A DNA stretch of 64,000 bases from Parabacteroides sp. ZJ-118 (GTDB taxonomy: Bacteria; Bacteroidota; Bacteroidia; Bacteroidales; Tannerellaceae), in contig NZ_JAAKDT010000008.1 of NCBI RefSeq assembly GCF_011038785.1, positions 23,363-87,362 of the forward strand, read 5' to 3'. The notes beneath the pieces are model-generated. The model ran no database searches. It worked only from the letters and a program-made list of their open reading frames with translations, and had not been told where the DNA came from. The position numbers were made by a program, and so were the translations under genes. Below, piece by piece: positions 1 to 10,100 of this stretch. Within the stretch, counting starts at the first letter, position 1. Each line of letters starts with the position of its first letter.

Positions 1-2
1 AA

Positions 3-2360
3 GGCTGGGTAAAGCGAACCGGGGAGAATGAGCTTACCGGTATGAGACGTACCCGGGGCTGGGTAGACAATCAATATGTCTTCTTTGTAGCGCGGTTCTC
101 GCGACCCTTCTCTTCCATGGAACAGCCTTCCGAACGGCAAGCCGTACTTACCTTCGATACGGCCACCGGGGAGCCTGTCGTCTGCAAAGTCGGGGTATCG
201 ATCGTAAATGAGGAGAACGCCCGCCTGAACCTTGAGCAAGAGACGGATTCCTATGGCTTTGATTTCGATGCCATCCATCAGGCGACACGCTCCGACTGGG
301 AAAAAGAGTTGGACGCTATCACGGTAGAAGGAGGCACCGAAGCCGAGCGCGCGAATTTCTATACGGCGCTATACCATAGCAAGATCATCCCGAATATAGC
401 GAGCGACGCGAACGGACAATACCGCCGTCACGACATGAGCGTAGCGACGCTCCCGACAGGCCGCCGCCAATTCTCTACCTTCTCCACGTGGGATACCTTC
501 CGGGCCTGGCATCCGCTGATGACTTTACTGGATACTACCTTGGTGAATGATATGATACAGTCTCTCTTGGATATGTACGACGCTAGCGGCGAGCTTCCGT
601 TGTGGCCCTTATCGGCGGGCGAGACCGGAACCATGATTGGTTATCACTCCACATCGATTATAGCGGACGCCTATTTGAAGGGCATTCGCGGATATGACGC
701 GGAACACGCTCTCGAGGCGATGAAAATCTCGGCGGAGAAGAACCAGAAAGGAGCGGATTATTACATAAGGGAGGGCTTCATCCCGGCGAATATCAAGAAA
801 GAATCGGTTTCCTGTTTATTGGAATTCGCCTACGATGATTGGTGTATCGCGCAAATGGCGAAAGCTTTAGGACATATGGATGATTATGAGACATTCATCG
901 AGCGCTCCCGGAATTTTATCCATGTATTCGACGGCAGTACCCGGTTCTTCCGGGGCAAACGGCAGGATGGGAATTGGGAGGCACCTTTCGATCCATTCGC
1001 CATCGGACGTTCCTATACGGAGGCTACGGCTTGGCAGTATCGTTTCTTTACGCCGCATGACGTATATGGATTGACCCAGTTGTTCGGGGGCAAGGAGGCG
1101 TTCATCGCGGACCTGGACAGCCTGTTCACAGTCACCTCCGAGGTAGTCGGTGATCTGGCAGACGTTACCGGATTGGTCGGTCAATACGCGCATGGCAACG
1201 AGCCCAGCCACCACATGGCTTACCTGTACAGCTACGTGGGCGAGCCGTGGAAAACCCAAGAATGGACCCGTCGCTTGTTGGACGAGATGTACCAACCGAC
1301 GCCCGAGGGGATTGTCGGCAACGAGGACTGCGGGCAGATGTCCGCCTGGTACCTGTTGAGCAGCCTGGGCTTCTACTCCGTCTGCCCGGGCAGCAACCAG
1401 TTTATCCTGACTACACCGCTCTTTGACAAAGCGACCGTGAGACTTGGAAACGGGAAGAGACTTACGGTCACGGCGAACCAGCCGGATAAGAACACCTACA
1501 TCACGAGCGTATCGCTGAATGGAGAAGAGATCAAGTACTGCTATATCACGTACGACCAATTGATGCAAGGAGGCACACTGGCGTTTACGCTCTCGGCGAC
1601 ACCGGACAAGCGTTGGGGAACCGCTCCCGAATGCGCTCCCTATTCCTATACGGAACAGCCCACCGTCTCCATCCCCTACATAGCGAATGACCTGGATCTG
1701 TTTGAAGGCGAGGTTTCGGCGGAGCTAAGATCCGCGACACCCGAGGCCGTTATCCATTATACACTTGACGGATCGGAGCCGGACGAGAACGCGCCTGTAT
1801 ACAGTGAGCCACTCGTCTTGAAAGAGACCGCGACGATCAAGGCCAAGGGATATAAAAAGGGATTCGCGCCCAGCCGTACGTACTCGATCCAGGCGACGAA
1901 AGCCGTATTACGCCCCGCGTTATCCATCCGGCCTACGAAGCATGGGGTAGCTTACACCTACTACGAAGGAGCGTTCCAATGGGTAGCCGATCTGCCAAAG
2001 GCGAAGGTAGTCGAGAGCGGGACGATGCCGGAGCCTTCTATCTCGAACGCCAAGCAGCCGGATCATTTCGGCTACATCTTCACCGGATATCTATACGCCC
2101 CGGAAGATGGTGTCTACGAGTTCAGTACCCGCTCAGACGACGGCAGCGTCCTTTATATCGGCAAGGAGAAGGTCGTAGACAATGATGCCTCCCACGCCGC
2201 GATCGACGCGACGGGACGTATCCCCCTGCAAAAAGGCTACCACCCCTTCGCCTTGCATTATTTCGAGGATTACGAAGGTGAGCACCTCAGCTGGAACTGG
2301 CGTACGCCAAGCATGTCTCAGCCGGACGCGATCCCTACGGAAAACCTTTATATAAATTGA
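3..2360 (+). CDS. GH92 alpha-mannosidase with chitobiase-C and PA14-like C-terminal domains (5' end missing)
   Basis: The frame is open from base 3, and the residues before the first ATG (base 42) already fit the family, so the gene starts left of the window. GH92 enzymes are calcium-dependent exo-alpha-mannosidases that trim mannan and host high-mannose N-glycans. The catalytic half shows the HGNEPSHH motif (acid Glu codon at 1200) and the GNEDCGQMSAW motif (base Asp codon at 1326). Beyond the usual GH92 core, about 1690-1880 resembles the chitobiase C-terminal Ig-like domain (IHYTLDGSEPDENAPVYS), and about 1890-2350 resembles a PA14 carbohydrate-binding module (GYLYAPEDGVYEFSTRSDDG). It heads an operon with a phosphatase, a glycosidase and a phosphodiesterase-like protein. 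The family call is firm; the exact mannosidic linkage is unknown. Confidence 0.9.
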   Translation, partial: GWVKRTGENELTGMRRTRGWVDNQYVFFVARFSRPFSSMEQPSERQAVLTFDTATGEPVVCKVGVSIVNEENARLNLEQETDSYGFDFDAIHQATRSDWEKELDAITVEGGTEAERANFYTALYHSKIIPNIASDANGQYRRHDMSVATLPTGRRQFSTFSTWDTFRAWHPLMTLLDTTLVNDMIQSLLDMYDASGELPLWPLSAGETGTMIGYHSTSIIADAYLKGIRGYDAEHALEAMKISAEKNQKGADYYIREGFIPANIKKESVSCLLEFAYDDWCIAQMAKALGHMDDYETFIERSRNFIHVFDGSTRFFRGKRQDGNWEAPFDPFAIGRSYTEATAWQYRFFTPHDVYGLTQLFGGKEAFIADLDSLFTVTSEVVGDLADVTGLVGQYAHGNEPSHHMAYLYSYVGEPWKTQEWTRRLLDEMYQPTPEGIVGNEDCGQMSAWYLLSSLGFYSVCPGSNQFILTTPLFDKATVRLGNGKRLTVTANQPDKNTYITSVSLNGEEIKYCYITYDQLMQGGTLAFTLSATPDKRWGTAPECAPYSYTEQPTVSIPYIANDLDLFEGEVSAELRSATPEAVIHYTLDGSEPDENAPVYSEPLVLKETATIKAKGYKKGFAPSRTYSIQATKAVLRPALSIRPTKHGVAYTYYEGAFQWVADLPKAKVVESGTMPEPSISNAKQPDHFGYIFTGYLYAPEDGVYEFSTRSDDGSVLYIGKEKVVDNDASHAAIDATGRIPLQKGYHPFALHYFEDYEGEHLSWNWRTPSMSQPDAIPTENLYIN

Positions 2361-2387
2361 TAGACCTATCATTAAACACTGAATCAT

Positions 2388-3536
2388 ATGAGAAGAACAA
2401 CTCTATCCGTGCTATCGGCCTTAGCCCTCCTGCTGTCCGGCCCGATCGTTCCGGAAGTTGCGGCACAAAGCCGCCGAGATAAAGAGCAAACGTATGTACT
2501 GGAAAAGCCATACGAGGTAAAGAAATTAGTCCCCCCTACCGGGAAGAAAGTAAAGAACGTGATCCTGATGATCGGCGACGGAATGAGCCTTATGCACATG
2601 TATTCCGCTTGGACCGCCAACCGGGGTAAACTCTGGCTGGACAATTCCCAATACACCGGCCTCTCGAAAACCTATTGCGCCGACCGCCTCATCACCGACT
2701 CCGGAGCCGGAGGCACGGCGCTGGCCACCGGCCATAAGACGAACTACCACATGGTAGGCGTAGACCCGGAAGGCAAGCCCTTGGAATCTCTGGCTGCCTT
2801 GGCGAATAAGAAGGGCCTGTCGAGCGGCATCGCCGTTACCTGCCGGCTATGGGACGCTACTCCCGCCGACTTCTGCTGCCACAATACGGATCGCGACGCC
2901 GAGGCCGAGATCGCGGCGGATTACGTGAACTGCGGCGTCGACTACGTATTCGGCGGTGGCTCCAAGCTATTCGAGAACCGTGCGGACGGACGTGATCTGT
3001 TCAAGGAATTGAGGGAGAAGGGTTACCAGACTCCCCGTAGCTGGGAGGAGCTGGCGAAGATCCAAAAAGGCAAGGTATTCTGCGTTACCGATACGGTAGA
3101 CACCCCGGTTCCCGCCAAACGAGGCGACCTCCTGGCGCGTGCCTCGATGAAAGCGATCGATCTGCTGGGACAGAACCCGGAAGGTTTCTTCCTGATGGTA
3201 GAGGGCTCCCAATTGGACGATTACGGACATTTCAACGATATCGACCTGTTGATGCAAGAGACGCATGATTTCGACCGTACGATCGGGCGCATCTTCGAAT
3301 GGGCCGCCCAAGACGGGGAGACCTTGGTGGTCGTAACCGCCGATCACGAGACCGGTGGCCTGACCCTCGTGGACGGCGACCTGAACGAGGGCCGTATCGT
3401 CTGTAAATTCTCCACCGGCAGCCACAGCGGCGTCATGGTTCCCGTCTACGCTTTCGGCCCGGGCTCCGAGCACTTCTCGGGTATCTTCGAGAACACGGAC
3501 ATCTTCTGGAAGATCAAAAAGCTCCTGAACCTATAA
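2388..3536 (+). CDS. Secreted alkaline phosphatase
   Basis: This 382-residue phosphomonoesterase begins with a signal peptide (MRRTTLSVLSALALLLSG, cleavage near AAQS). The alkaline phosphatase core is intact: metal-ligand motif MIGDGM (Asp64), nucleophile motif TDSGAGGTALATG (Ser105), and C-terminal metal-binding motifs TADHETGG and TGSHSG. It should hydrolyse phosphate monoesters in the periplasm or at the cell surface. It starts 27 bp after the GH92 stop in the same direction, so the two are probably co-transcribed. Beside a mannosidase and a phosphodiesterase-like protein, it may dephosphorylate a phosphorylated glycan rather than serve general phosphate scavenging; that role is inference. 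Confidence 0.92.
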   Translation: MRRTTLSVLSALALLLSGPIVPEVAAQSRRDKEQTYVLEKPYEVKKLVPPTGKKVKNVILMIGDGMSLMHMYSAWTANRGKLWLDNSQYTGLSKTYCADRLITDSGAGGTALATGHKTNYHMVGVDPEGKPLESLAALANKKGLSSGIAVTCRLWDATPADFCCHNTDRDAEAEIAADYVNCGVDYVFGGGSKLFENRADGRDLFKELREKGYQTPRSWEELAKIQKGKVFCVTDTVDTPVPAKRGDLLARASMKAIDLLGQNPEGFFLMVEGSQLDDYGHFNDIDLLMQETHDFDRTIGRIFEWAAQDGETLVVVTADHETGGLTLVDGDLNEGRIVCKFSTGSHSGVMVPVYAFGPGSEHFSGIFENTDIFWKIKKLLNL

Positions 3537-3575
3537 TCAAACCGTATTCATCCCCACCTATAAATCGCATAAAGC

Positions 3576-5204
3576 ATGACAACAAGACGAAACTTCTTAA
3601 AGCAATCCCTTCTCGCGGCAGGCGCGGCCTCCGTTCCCGCCGGGAGCCTTTTGGCGCAAGAGAAGACGGAAGAGAAACGACCCAAATACAACCTGCCTTA
3701 CAAGAACACCTACCTGAAGGAACCCTTCGTGACGGAAAACGTGTTCCGGACGGCGAGGCCGGAGACCATCGTTCCCGGCACCTTCGAGGAGGCCCGGCAG
3801 ATCCTCCCGAACCCGACCTGGAGCGGGCATGAGAAAGAGATCGAGATGTACTGGAAGGCTTGGCAGATCGGCATCGGCAACATCAAGGCGCCGGAGCCGG
3901 ATTCCGGTTTCGTATGCAGCTACCTCGATGTCGCCTACAACGGCAACATCTTCATGTGGGACTCCGCCTTCATGATGATGTTCGCTCGTTTCGGTACCCG
4001 CTTCTTCCCTTTCCAGCGCACGTTGGATAATTTCTACGCCAAACAGCATCCGGACGGTTTCATCTGCCGGGAGATCAAGGCGGACGGGGCGGACTGTTTC
4101 GAGCGTTACGACCCGACCAGTACCGGCCCGAACATCCTTCCCTGGAGCGAGATCGTCTATTACAAGCAGTTCGGCGATATGGACCGCTTGCACAAGATCT
4201 TCCCGGCCCTTTGCGCGTATTACAAATGGCTGAAGCTGAACCATACGTGGCGTAACGGCACGTATTGGACCAGCGGCTGGGGTACCGGCATGGACAACAT
4301 GCCCCGGGTGGAACCGAAATACAACCCGATCTACAGCCACGGCCACATGATCTGGCTGGACGTCTGCTTGCAACAATACTTCACCGCCGGGCACCTGCTT
4401 GAGATGGGCTTCTACCTGGAGCGTTGGCAGGAGATCGAGGAGTTCGAGGACGAGCAGAAGATGCTGAAGAGGTATATCAACGAGCACCTGTGGGACGAGA
4501 AGGCGCATTTCCTGTTCGATCAATACGCCGACGGGAGCCTCTCCTCCACCAAGGGGATCTACGCGTACTGGGCCTTGTTGACCGATGTCTTGTCCAAGGA
4601 GCGCATGGACGCCTTCGTAGCCGAGCTGGACAACAAGGAGACCTTCAACCGCCTGCACCGCGTCCCCTCCCTTGCCGCCAACCATCCCAAATACAAGGAC
4701 AACGGCCGCTACTGGCAGGGGGGCGTATGGCCGGGGGCGAACTATATGGTGATTACCGGCCTGCTGCAACAAGGCTATCGTAAATTGGCTTACGAGATCG
4801 CGCGCAACCATTACGATAACGTCCTCAAGGTATATAAGAAGACCGGGACGTTCTGGGAATACTACGCCCCGGAGCATGAGGAGCCGGGCTTCATGGCCCG
4901 CCGGGATTTCGTCGGTTGGGGCGGACTGGCGCCGATCGCCGGCTTGATCGAGCAGATCTTCGGCATCCGCTCCAATGTGTACGAGAAGCGACTGACCGTA
5001 GACGTGAACCTGACGGAGGCGTATGGCATCGACCGCTATCCGTTCGGCCTCGACGGGCTGGTAGCGATCAAGGTCAAGGCCCGCTCTTCCGCCGGCCAAG
5101 AGCCGGAGGTGGAAATTACGAGCGACGTCTCCTTGGAGCTCACCGTCTCGTGGGGCGACAAGCAGAAGACGGCTCACGTAAAACCCGGCACGCAGACCGT
5201 ATAA
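3576..5204 (+). CDS. Tat-exported glycoside hydrolase of the trehalase/GH63-like (alpha/alpha)6 fold
   Basis: The protein has 542 residues. Its N-terminus TTRRNFLKQSLLAAGA is a twin-arginine signal, so it is probably exported folded. The rest reads as an (alpha/alpha)6-barrel glucosidase of the GH37/GH63-like group: FMWDSAFMMMF, SGWGTGMDNMPR, and the C-terminal GRYWQGGVWPGANYMV followed by TFWEYYAP. The Asp in the GMDNMPR region and the Glu in FWEYY are the likely catalytic acids by analogy with GH63/YgjK-type enzymes. It lies 39 bp downstream of the alkaline phosphatase. The fold is well supported, but the substrate (glucoside, mannoside or trehalose-like) cannot be read from sequence. Confidence 0.8.
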   Translation: MTTRRNFLKQSLLAAGAASVPAGSLLAQEKTEEKRPKYNLPYKNTYLKEPFVTENVFRTARPETIVPGTFEEARQILPNPTWSGHEKEIEMYWKAWQIGIGNIKAPEPDSGFVCSYLDVAYNGNIFMWDSAFMMMFARFGTRFFPFQRTLDNFYAKQHPDGFICREIKADGADCFERYDPTSTGPNILPWSEIVYYKQFGDMDRLHKIFPALCAYYKWLKLNHTWRNGTYWTSGWGTGMDNMPRVEPKYNPIYSHGHMIWLDVCLQQYFTAGHLLEMGFYLERWQEIEEFEDEQKMLKRYINEHLWDEKAHFLFDQYADGSLSSTKGIYAYWALLTDVLSKERMDAFVAELDNKETFNRLHRVPSLAANHPKYKDNGRYWQGGVWPGANYMVITGLLQQGYRKLAYEIARNHYDNVLKVYKKTGTFWEYYAPEHEEPGFMARRDFVGWGGLAPIAGLIEQIFGIRSNVYEKRLTVDVNLTEAYGIDRYPFGLDGLVAIKVKARSSAGQEPEVEITSDVSLELTVSWGDKQKTAHVKPGTQTV

Positions 5205-5239
5205 GCGCATCAACATCCAGACTCAAAAACAGTTCCTAT

Positions 5240-6946
5240 ATGATGAAACAGATTCGATCCTTATCCATCGCCACCCTTGTCCTCTGTACGGCTTGCGCCT
5301 CCCCGAGGGGCGACCGGCCGGAGCGCGACATGACCGTCGTCGTAGCGGGCGATCTTCATTTCGACCTCCTCCCGGAGAGCGACCAGTATTACCACGTAGT
5401 CACCATGAACCGCCTGCCCGGTCATTTCACCTTCCCGGCGGACGCGGCGCCCGGCATCGCCGGCGAGACGATCGGACGCGTGGATGGCGTGATCATCGCC
5501 GGAGACATGTTCGACAAGGCCCGTCCCGAGATCCTCTCCCTTTACCGGGAGCGATACGAGACCGGGCCGGGCGAGAAGACCATCCATTTCCCCGTGTATC
5601 CCGGCTTCGGCAATCACGACATCGATCCCGCCGTATCCGACAAGGGTGCCGACAACCTGGCCGGCCGCGCCTTCTCCCTGCATTACCTGGATTCTATCCT
5701 GCAGGATAAGCTGGCGAGGAAGGAGATCCTGAGCTTGCACCCGTCCAGCCGCAGTTACTCCTGGAATATCGGCGACGTGCATTTCGTGCAAGCGCAACGC
5801 TTCTCCGGCGACACCGCCTATTGCGAGAGCAATCTCGACTGGCTGGCGGACGACCTCGAGCGATATGCCTCCGCGGGCAACCCGGTGGTCTACATCCAGC
5901 ATTACGGCGTAGACCCTTGGGCGATCCAATGGTGGCCGCAGGAGGCCCGCAACCGGTTGTTCGACCTGCTGGACCGGTACAACGTAGCCGCTTTCTTGGT
6001 AGGCCATACGCACGAACCCTCCTTGCGCCATTACCGGGGATATCCGATCTACCAGGTGAACAACGCCTGGCCGGACGAGGATGGCAACGGCTCGTTCGCC
6101 GTATTGCGCATAAAGGATAACGCCGTCGCCGCGGCGACTTGCCGCTGGACTGACGACGCGGGCCATTTCGAGGTGGTGGGCCCTTACCTGAACGATACCC
6201 TTCCCCGCCGGATCAATCAAGCGATCCATTACAACGCGTTCTCCCACAACGATTATTGGCGAGAGAACCCGTTGCGGGACGCCTTGGCCTTCCGGTATAA
6301 TTGCGTGGAGGCCGATCTGTGGCTGATCGACGGCGAGCTGTACGTCTCCCACGACCGCCCGGAGCCCGACCCGGCCATCACCTTCGAGAACCTCTACCTC
6401 AAACCGCTCGCGGCCCGTATACAGGCGAATGGCGGGAAGGTCTATCCCGGCAGCGACCGTCCTTTCTACCTGATGGTGGATTGCAAGGCAGAGGGCGAGG
6501 CGATGTACAAGGTATTGAAGAAGCAGATGGAGCCTTACAAGGAGTACTTCTGCTCCGTCGATGAGGGGGTATATAAAGAGGGCGCCGTCCTCTTCTTCCT
6601 TTCCGGCGACCGTCCGAAGGAGAGCCTGCCGAAGGAGGAGAGCCGCCTCGCCTTCCTCGATGGGCAGATCAAGGACTTGGGACAAGGCATCCCGGCCACC
6701 CTCGCCCCGGTCGTAAGCGATAATTACGCCGCTTTCTTCACCTGGGAGGGCGACGGCGAGATGCCTGCCGACCAGCTGCGGAAGATGCGCGAGATCATCC
6801 GGCAAGTCCACGACGAGGGAAAGCTGTTCCGTTGGTGGGGCGCTCCGGATACCGAGGCGTTCAAGCGCTTCTTCATCGAGGAGGGCGTAGACCTGGTAGG
6901 CGCCGACAACCTGAACGGCTTATACAACGTCTTGAACGAGCAATAG
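5240..6946 (+). CDS. Lipoprotein with metallophosphoesterase and AIM6/GDPD-like domains
   Basis: The open frame extends further upstream, but the ATG at 5240 is preferred: it gives a lipoprotein signal (MMKQIRSLSIATLVLCTAC) and does not overlap the previous gene. The product has 568 residues. Residues about 35-300 form a calcineurin-like phosphoesterase with metal motifs AGDLHFD, AGDMFD, GNHD, QHYGVD and VGHTHEP. Residues about 330-565 resemble the PI-PLC/GDPD-superfamily group typified by fungal AIM6 (FSHNDYW, EADLWLIDGELYVSHDRPE). The two domains together suggest sequential phosphodiester and phosphomonoester cleavage at the cell envelope. It is the last gene of the mannosidase/phosphatase operon and is followed by a strong terminator. 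Domain assignments are good; substrate is unknown. Confidence 0.85.
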   Translation: MMKQIRSLSIATLVLCTACASPRGDRPERDMTVVVAGDLHFDLLPESDQYYHVVTMNRLPGHFTFPADAAPGIAGETIGRVDGVIIAGDMFDKARPEILSLYRERYETGPGEKTIHFPVYPGFGNHDIDPAVSDKGADNLAGRAFSLHYLDSILQDKLARKEILSLHPSSRSYSWNIGDVHFVQAQRFSGDTAYCESNLDWLADDLERYASAGNPVVYIQHYGVDPWAIQWWPQEARNRLFDLLDRYNVAAFLVGHTHEPSLRHYRGYPIYQVNNAWPDEDGNGSFAVLRIKDNAVAAATCRWTDDAGHFEVVGPYLNDTLPRRINQAIHYNAFSHNDYWRENPLRDALAFRYNCVEADLWLIDGELYVSHDRPEPDPAITFENLYLKPLAARIQANGGKVYPGSDRPFYLMVDCKAEGEAMYKVLKKQMEPYKEYFCSVDEGVYKEGAVLFFLSGDRPKESLPKEESRLAFLDGQIKDLGQGIPATLAPVVSDNYAAFFTWEGDGEMPADQLRKMREIIRQVHDEGKLFRWWGAPDTEAFKRFFIEEGVDLVGADNLNGLYNVLNEQ

Positions 6947-7040
6947 ATCGATTGTGCCGGCCCCGGCAGGAAAGAGAGAGCCTACGGGGATCTTGATATA
7001 CAGGGAGAGCCGGAAACAGCTCTCCAAGGATAGAAAAGAG

Positions 7041-7097
7041 GGAGGTGTGGCAAGCCGGTATATACCGGTGTTCGCCACACCTCCCGAGGTTTTTTTG
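7041..7097. terminator. Strong, probably bidirectional terminator
   Basis: An 11-bp outer stem (GGAGGTGTGGC at 7041-7051 with GCCACACCTCC at 7074-7084) encloses a second palindrome, CCGGTATATACCGG (7055-7068). A run of seven T follows at 7090-7096 on the plus strand. Reading the minus strand, the same stem is followed by CTCTTTTC. It lies between the convergent ends of the phosphoesterase and the C10 peptidase, so it can serve both. Confidence 0.75.
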
Positions 7098-7133
7098 GGG
7101 GGTGTACCCTCTTGGGCACACCCCGCTTTGTGT

Positions 7134-10100
7134 CTAGAAGCTCAGTTTATAGGACCGCGTGCCTACCCGGATGATATAAGAGCCTTGCGGCATCTGCTCC
7201 GAGTATTCGCCGGCAGACAAGGACAAGGTCTTGTACACACGGCCGTCGAAGGTAACGATGTAAGCCCTCTCGGCCTCCGGAGTCCGGATGAACAGGCGGC
7301 TGCCGGAAGCCCATACACGCAACTCACCGGCCTCGATCTCCTGGTTGGCGGTCGGACTATCCCCCTTCACGATACCGCTTACGGTCACTACCACGTTGCT
7401 ACGGATGTCGGCGATCGTATAGCGGCCGGCGGCGTCCGGCGTAAGTATCGTGCCGTTGGCCTTCACCACCATGTTGTCGGCGTTGTAACCCGCTTTCACC
7501 TCCACGGTAAAGGAGAGGCTGTTCCCCTTCTCGACGGTCGTAGAACCTGTGGCCGCGATCGTAGCGCCCTCCACAACCGGCAATGTCACGGTGTAAGTGA
7601 CAGGGGTGGGGACAGGGGTTGGAGTAGGCTCGGGCTCGGGTTCCGGATCGGGGATACGGGAACCGGAAGCCGTGATGACCAGCGTACCGGTGATCTTCTC
7701 CAGCGAGAACTTGCCGGTAGAGCGGTCGTACGTATAATCCGTACCGGCGTCCAGTGCCTTCTCGCCCATCACCACGGTAATGCCGGACGGGAGCTCGTAG
7801 CCGGAGGATGCGGTTAATGTCAGCTCGACCTTCTCATCCTGGGCTTTCGGCTCGAAGGAGGGGGGAGCGGAGGTGAGGTTGGTGAGGTTCAGCACTACCT
7901 CGAAGAAGCCCTCTTGGATCCCCTTGGCTTTGATGACAATCTCCCCGTCAACATTCTCTATCTTAACTTCTCCTGTCTCATTATTATAGGTATAATATTC
8001 AGTAATCGCGGCCTTTAAATTACCCATCTTCTGCTTTAATAACCGGCCACCCATTGTTACCTTGATCGCGTATGGAAGCTTATAACCTTTAGCCTTCTTC
8101 AGCGTAGCGGTGAAGGTCTCACCTTTCACGATGGTATCCTTCGAAGCTTCGATGGTCAGGTTCGTCACCTCCTCCTCGACTTTGTAGATCTTATCTGCCA
8201 CGGCTGTTACCACTACGTCTCCGGTCACCTCTGTGATGGAGACCGTACCGTCTGCCTGTTTATAGGTGTCTGTCAATGTATTGCCTCCCATCGTCACCGT
8301 GACAGCTTTCGGCAGGTTGTAGCCTTCATCCGGCACCAGGGTGAATGTCAACGGATCGCCATGGGTCACGGCATTCACCTTCGAGGTGGAGGTCAGGTTC
8401 GTCAGGTGGAGGGTCACGTCATACTGTTTCAAGACACCCTCGGCTGTTACCACTACGTCTCCGGTCACCTTAGCGATGGAAACCGTACCGTTTGCCTTAT
8501 CATAGGTGTAGCCTTCTGTCAATGCCTTGCCTCCCATCTTCACCGTGACAGTTTCCGGCAGGTTGTAACCATCATCCGGCACCAGTGTGAATGTCAACGG
8601 ATCGCCATGGGTCACGGCATTCACCTTCGAAGTGACGGTCAGGTTCTTCACCGCCTCCTCGCTGAAAGTGTATTGCTTCTTTGTGCCGTTGGCGGTGATG
8701 GTCAAGGTTGCCGTCAGAGGTACGTTCAGCGTGAATGTTCCATTCGTGTATGTATACTCTGTACCGGCTAGGTCTTTATCTCCCATCTTCACAGTGAACG
8801 CGCCATCGTATTCATAGCCTTCAGAGGCAGTAAAGGCTACCTCGAACTGAGGTTGTGTATTGATCTTAAACGGACCTACGGAAGAGGGAGTGGCTACCAC
8901 GCCATCCAGGTCAAATACTACCTGTATATCACTGTCATCCAAGGCGGTAGCCTGTATCGTAAGGTCGGAGGTGATGGAGAATATTACCACCTTGCCGCTC
9001 TCCTTGTCGTAAGTATAATCCTTATCGGCACCTTGTGTCAGCGGTGTCTCGCCCTTCAGGACCGTGATGGCATCCGGCAGCTTGTGGTTCGCTTCGGGTT
9101 TGAGGGTAATTGTATAGTCCTTGGCCTGCTCAGAGTTCTCCGTCACTTTCACCTCGTTGTCTTTGTCAGATGTCAAGTGCGAGAGTTCTTGCTTGATCGT
9201 AAAGATCTTAGGCTCCGGAACGCCGATGGCGTAGATCTGCAAGTCGCTATTGACTGCATTGATCTTGATCTCTCCGCTCTTGCGATTCTCAGAGACTGTA
9301 TAGGTATAGTCCGTACCGACCGTAAGTTCCGTTTCACCTGCTTTCACTGTCACTGTCTCCGGCAGCAGATAGCCTTCCTTAGCGGTCAATTTAACCGCAA
9401 AGCCGGAGCCCTCCGTGACGGAGGTTTCTTTAGCCACGTTAACATCCAAATTGTCTTGCTGCTGGATAGAGACTGTATGCGTAATCTGTTCAGCTTTGGC
9501 CTCGATTACGATATTACCGGTCACGGCCGGGATATGGATCTTGCCGTTGCTATAGGTATAATCCGTTCCTGCGGTCAAAGTCTTGCCACCCATCGTTACC
9601 GTGATGGATGCCGGAAGGTTGTAGCCCTTTTGTGGCTTAAGTATAAGCTCGATCTTTTCTCCGGTCAACACTGGCGCATAGGATTGTGGATCAGAAGACA
9701 AATACTCAAGATCAAGAGAGACCTCATAATGATGATCATCTATACCAGAAGCTGTGATCTTTAAATCAGACGTAACGGCCTTAATAACAACTTTACCTGT
9801 AGCTTTATCATACGTATAATCCTTATCTATCCCTTGTGTTAAAGGTGTTTCACCATTTAATATCGTGATAGATTCTGGTAAACGATAGTCCTTTGCAGGA
9901 ATTAAAGTGAACTCAAATGAATCTCCCTCCTTCACTTTTTGAACCGTAGAAAGATCCGGTGAAGTAGTTAAATTATCAAGTCTGACAGCCGTAATCGTAT
10001 GAGTTGGCTTAACGGGGGAAGTATAGACTTGTTTAAACGCTATATTATAAATTGTTTTATTACATCCATTTTTAGAAGTGACTGTAATAGTCCCGACAGC

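Noticed and set aside
3597..5216. Long antisense ORFs (for example opposite the Tat-exported glycosidase, opposite the TPR gene, and opposite ispG).
   Set aside because: They mirror GC-rich codon usage of the true genes, have no family motifs and lack promoters or plausible starts.
4916..5239. Long N-terminal extension of the phosphoesterase lipoprotein.
   Set aside because: It would overlap the preceding glycosidase gene by almost 300 bases and remove the lipoprotein signal from the N-terminus.
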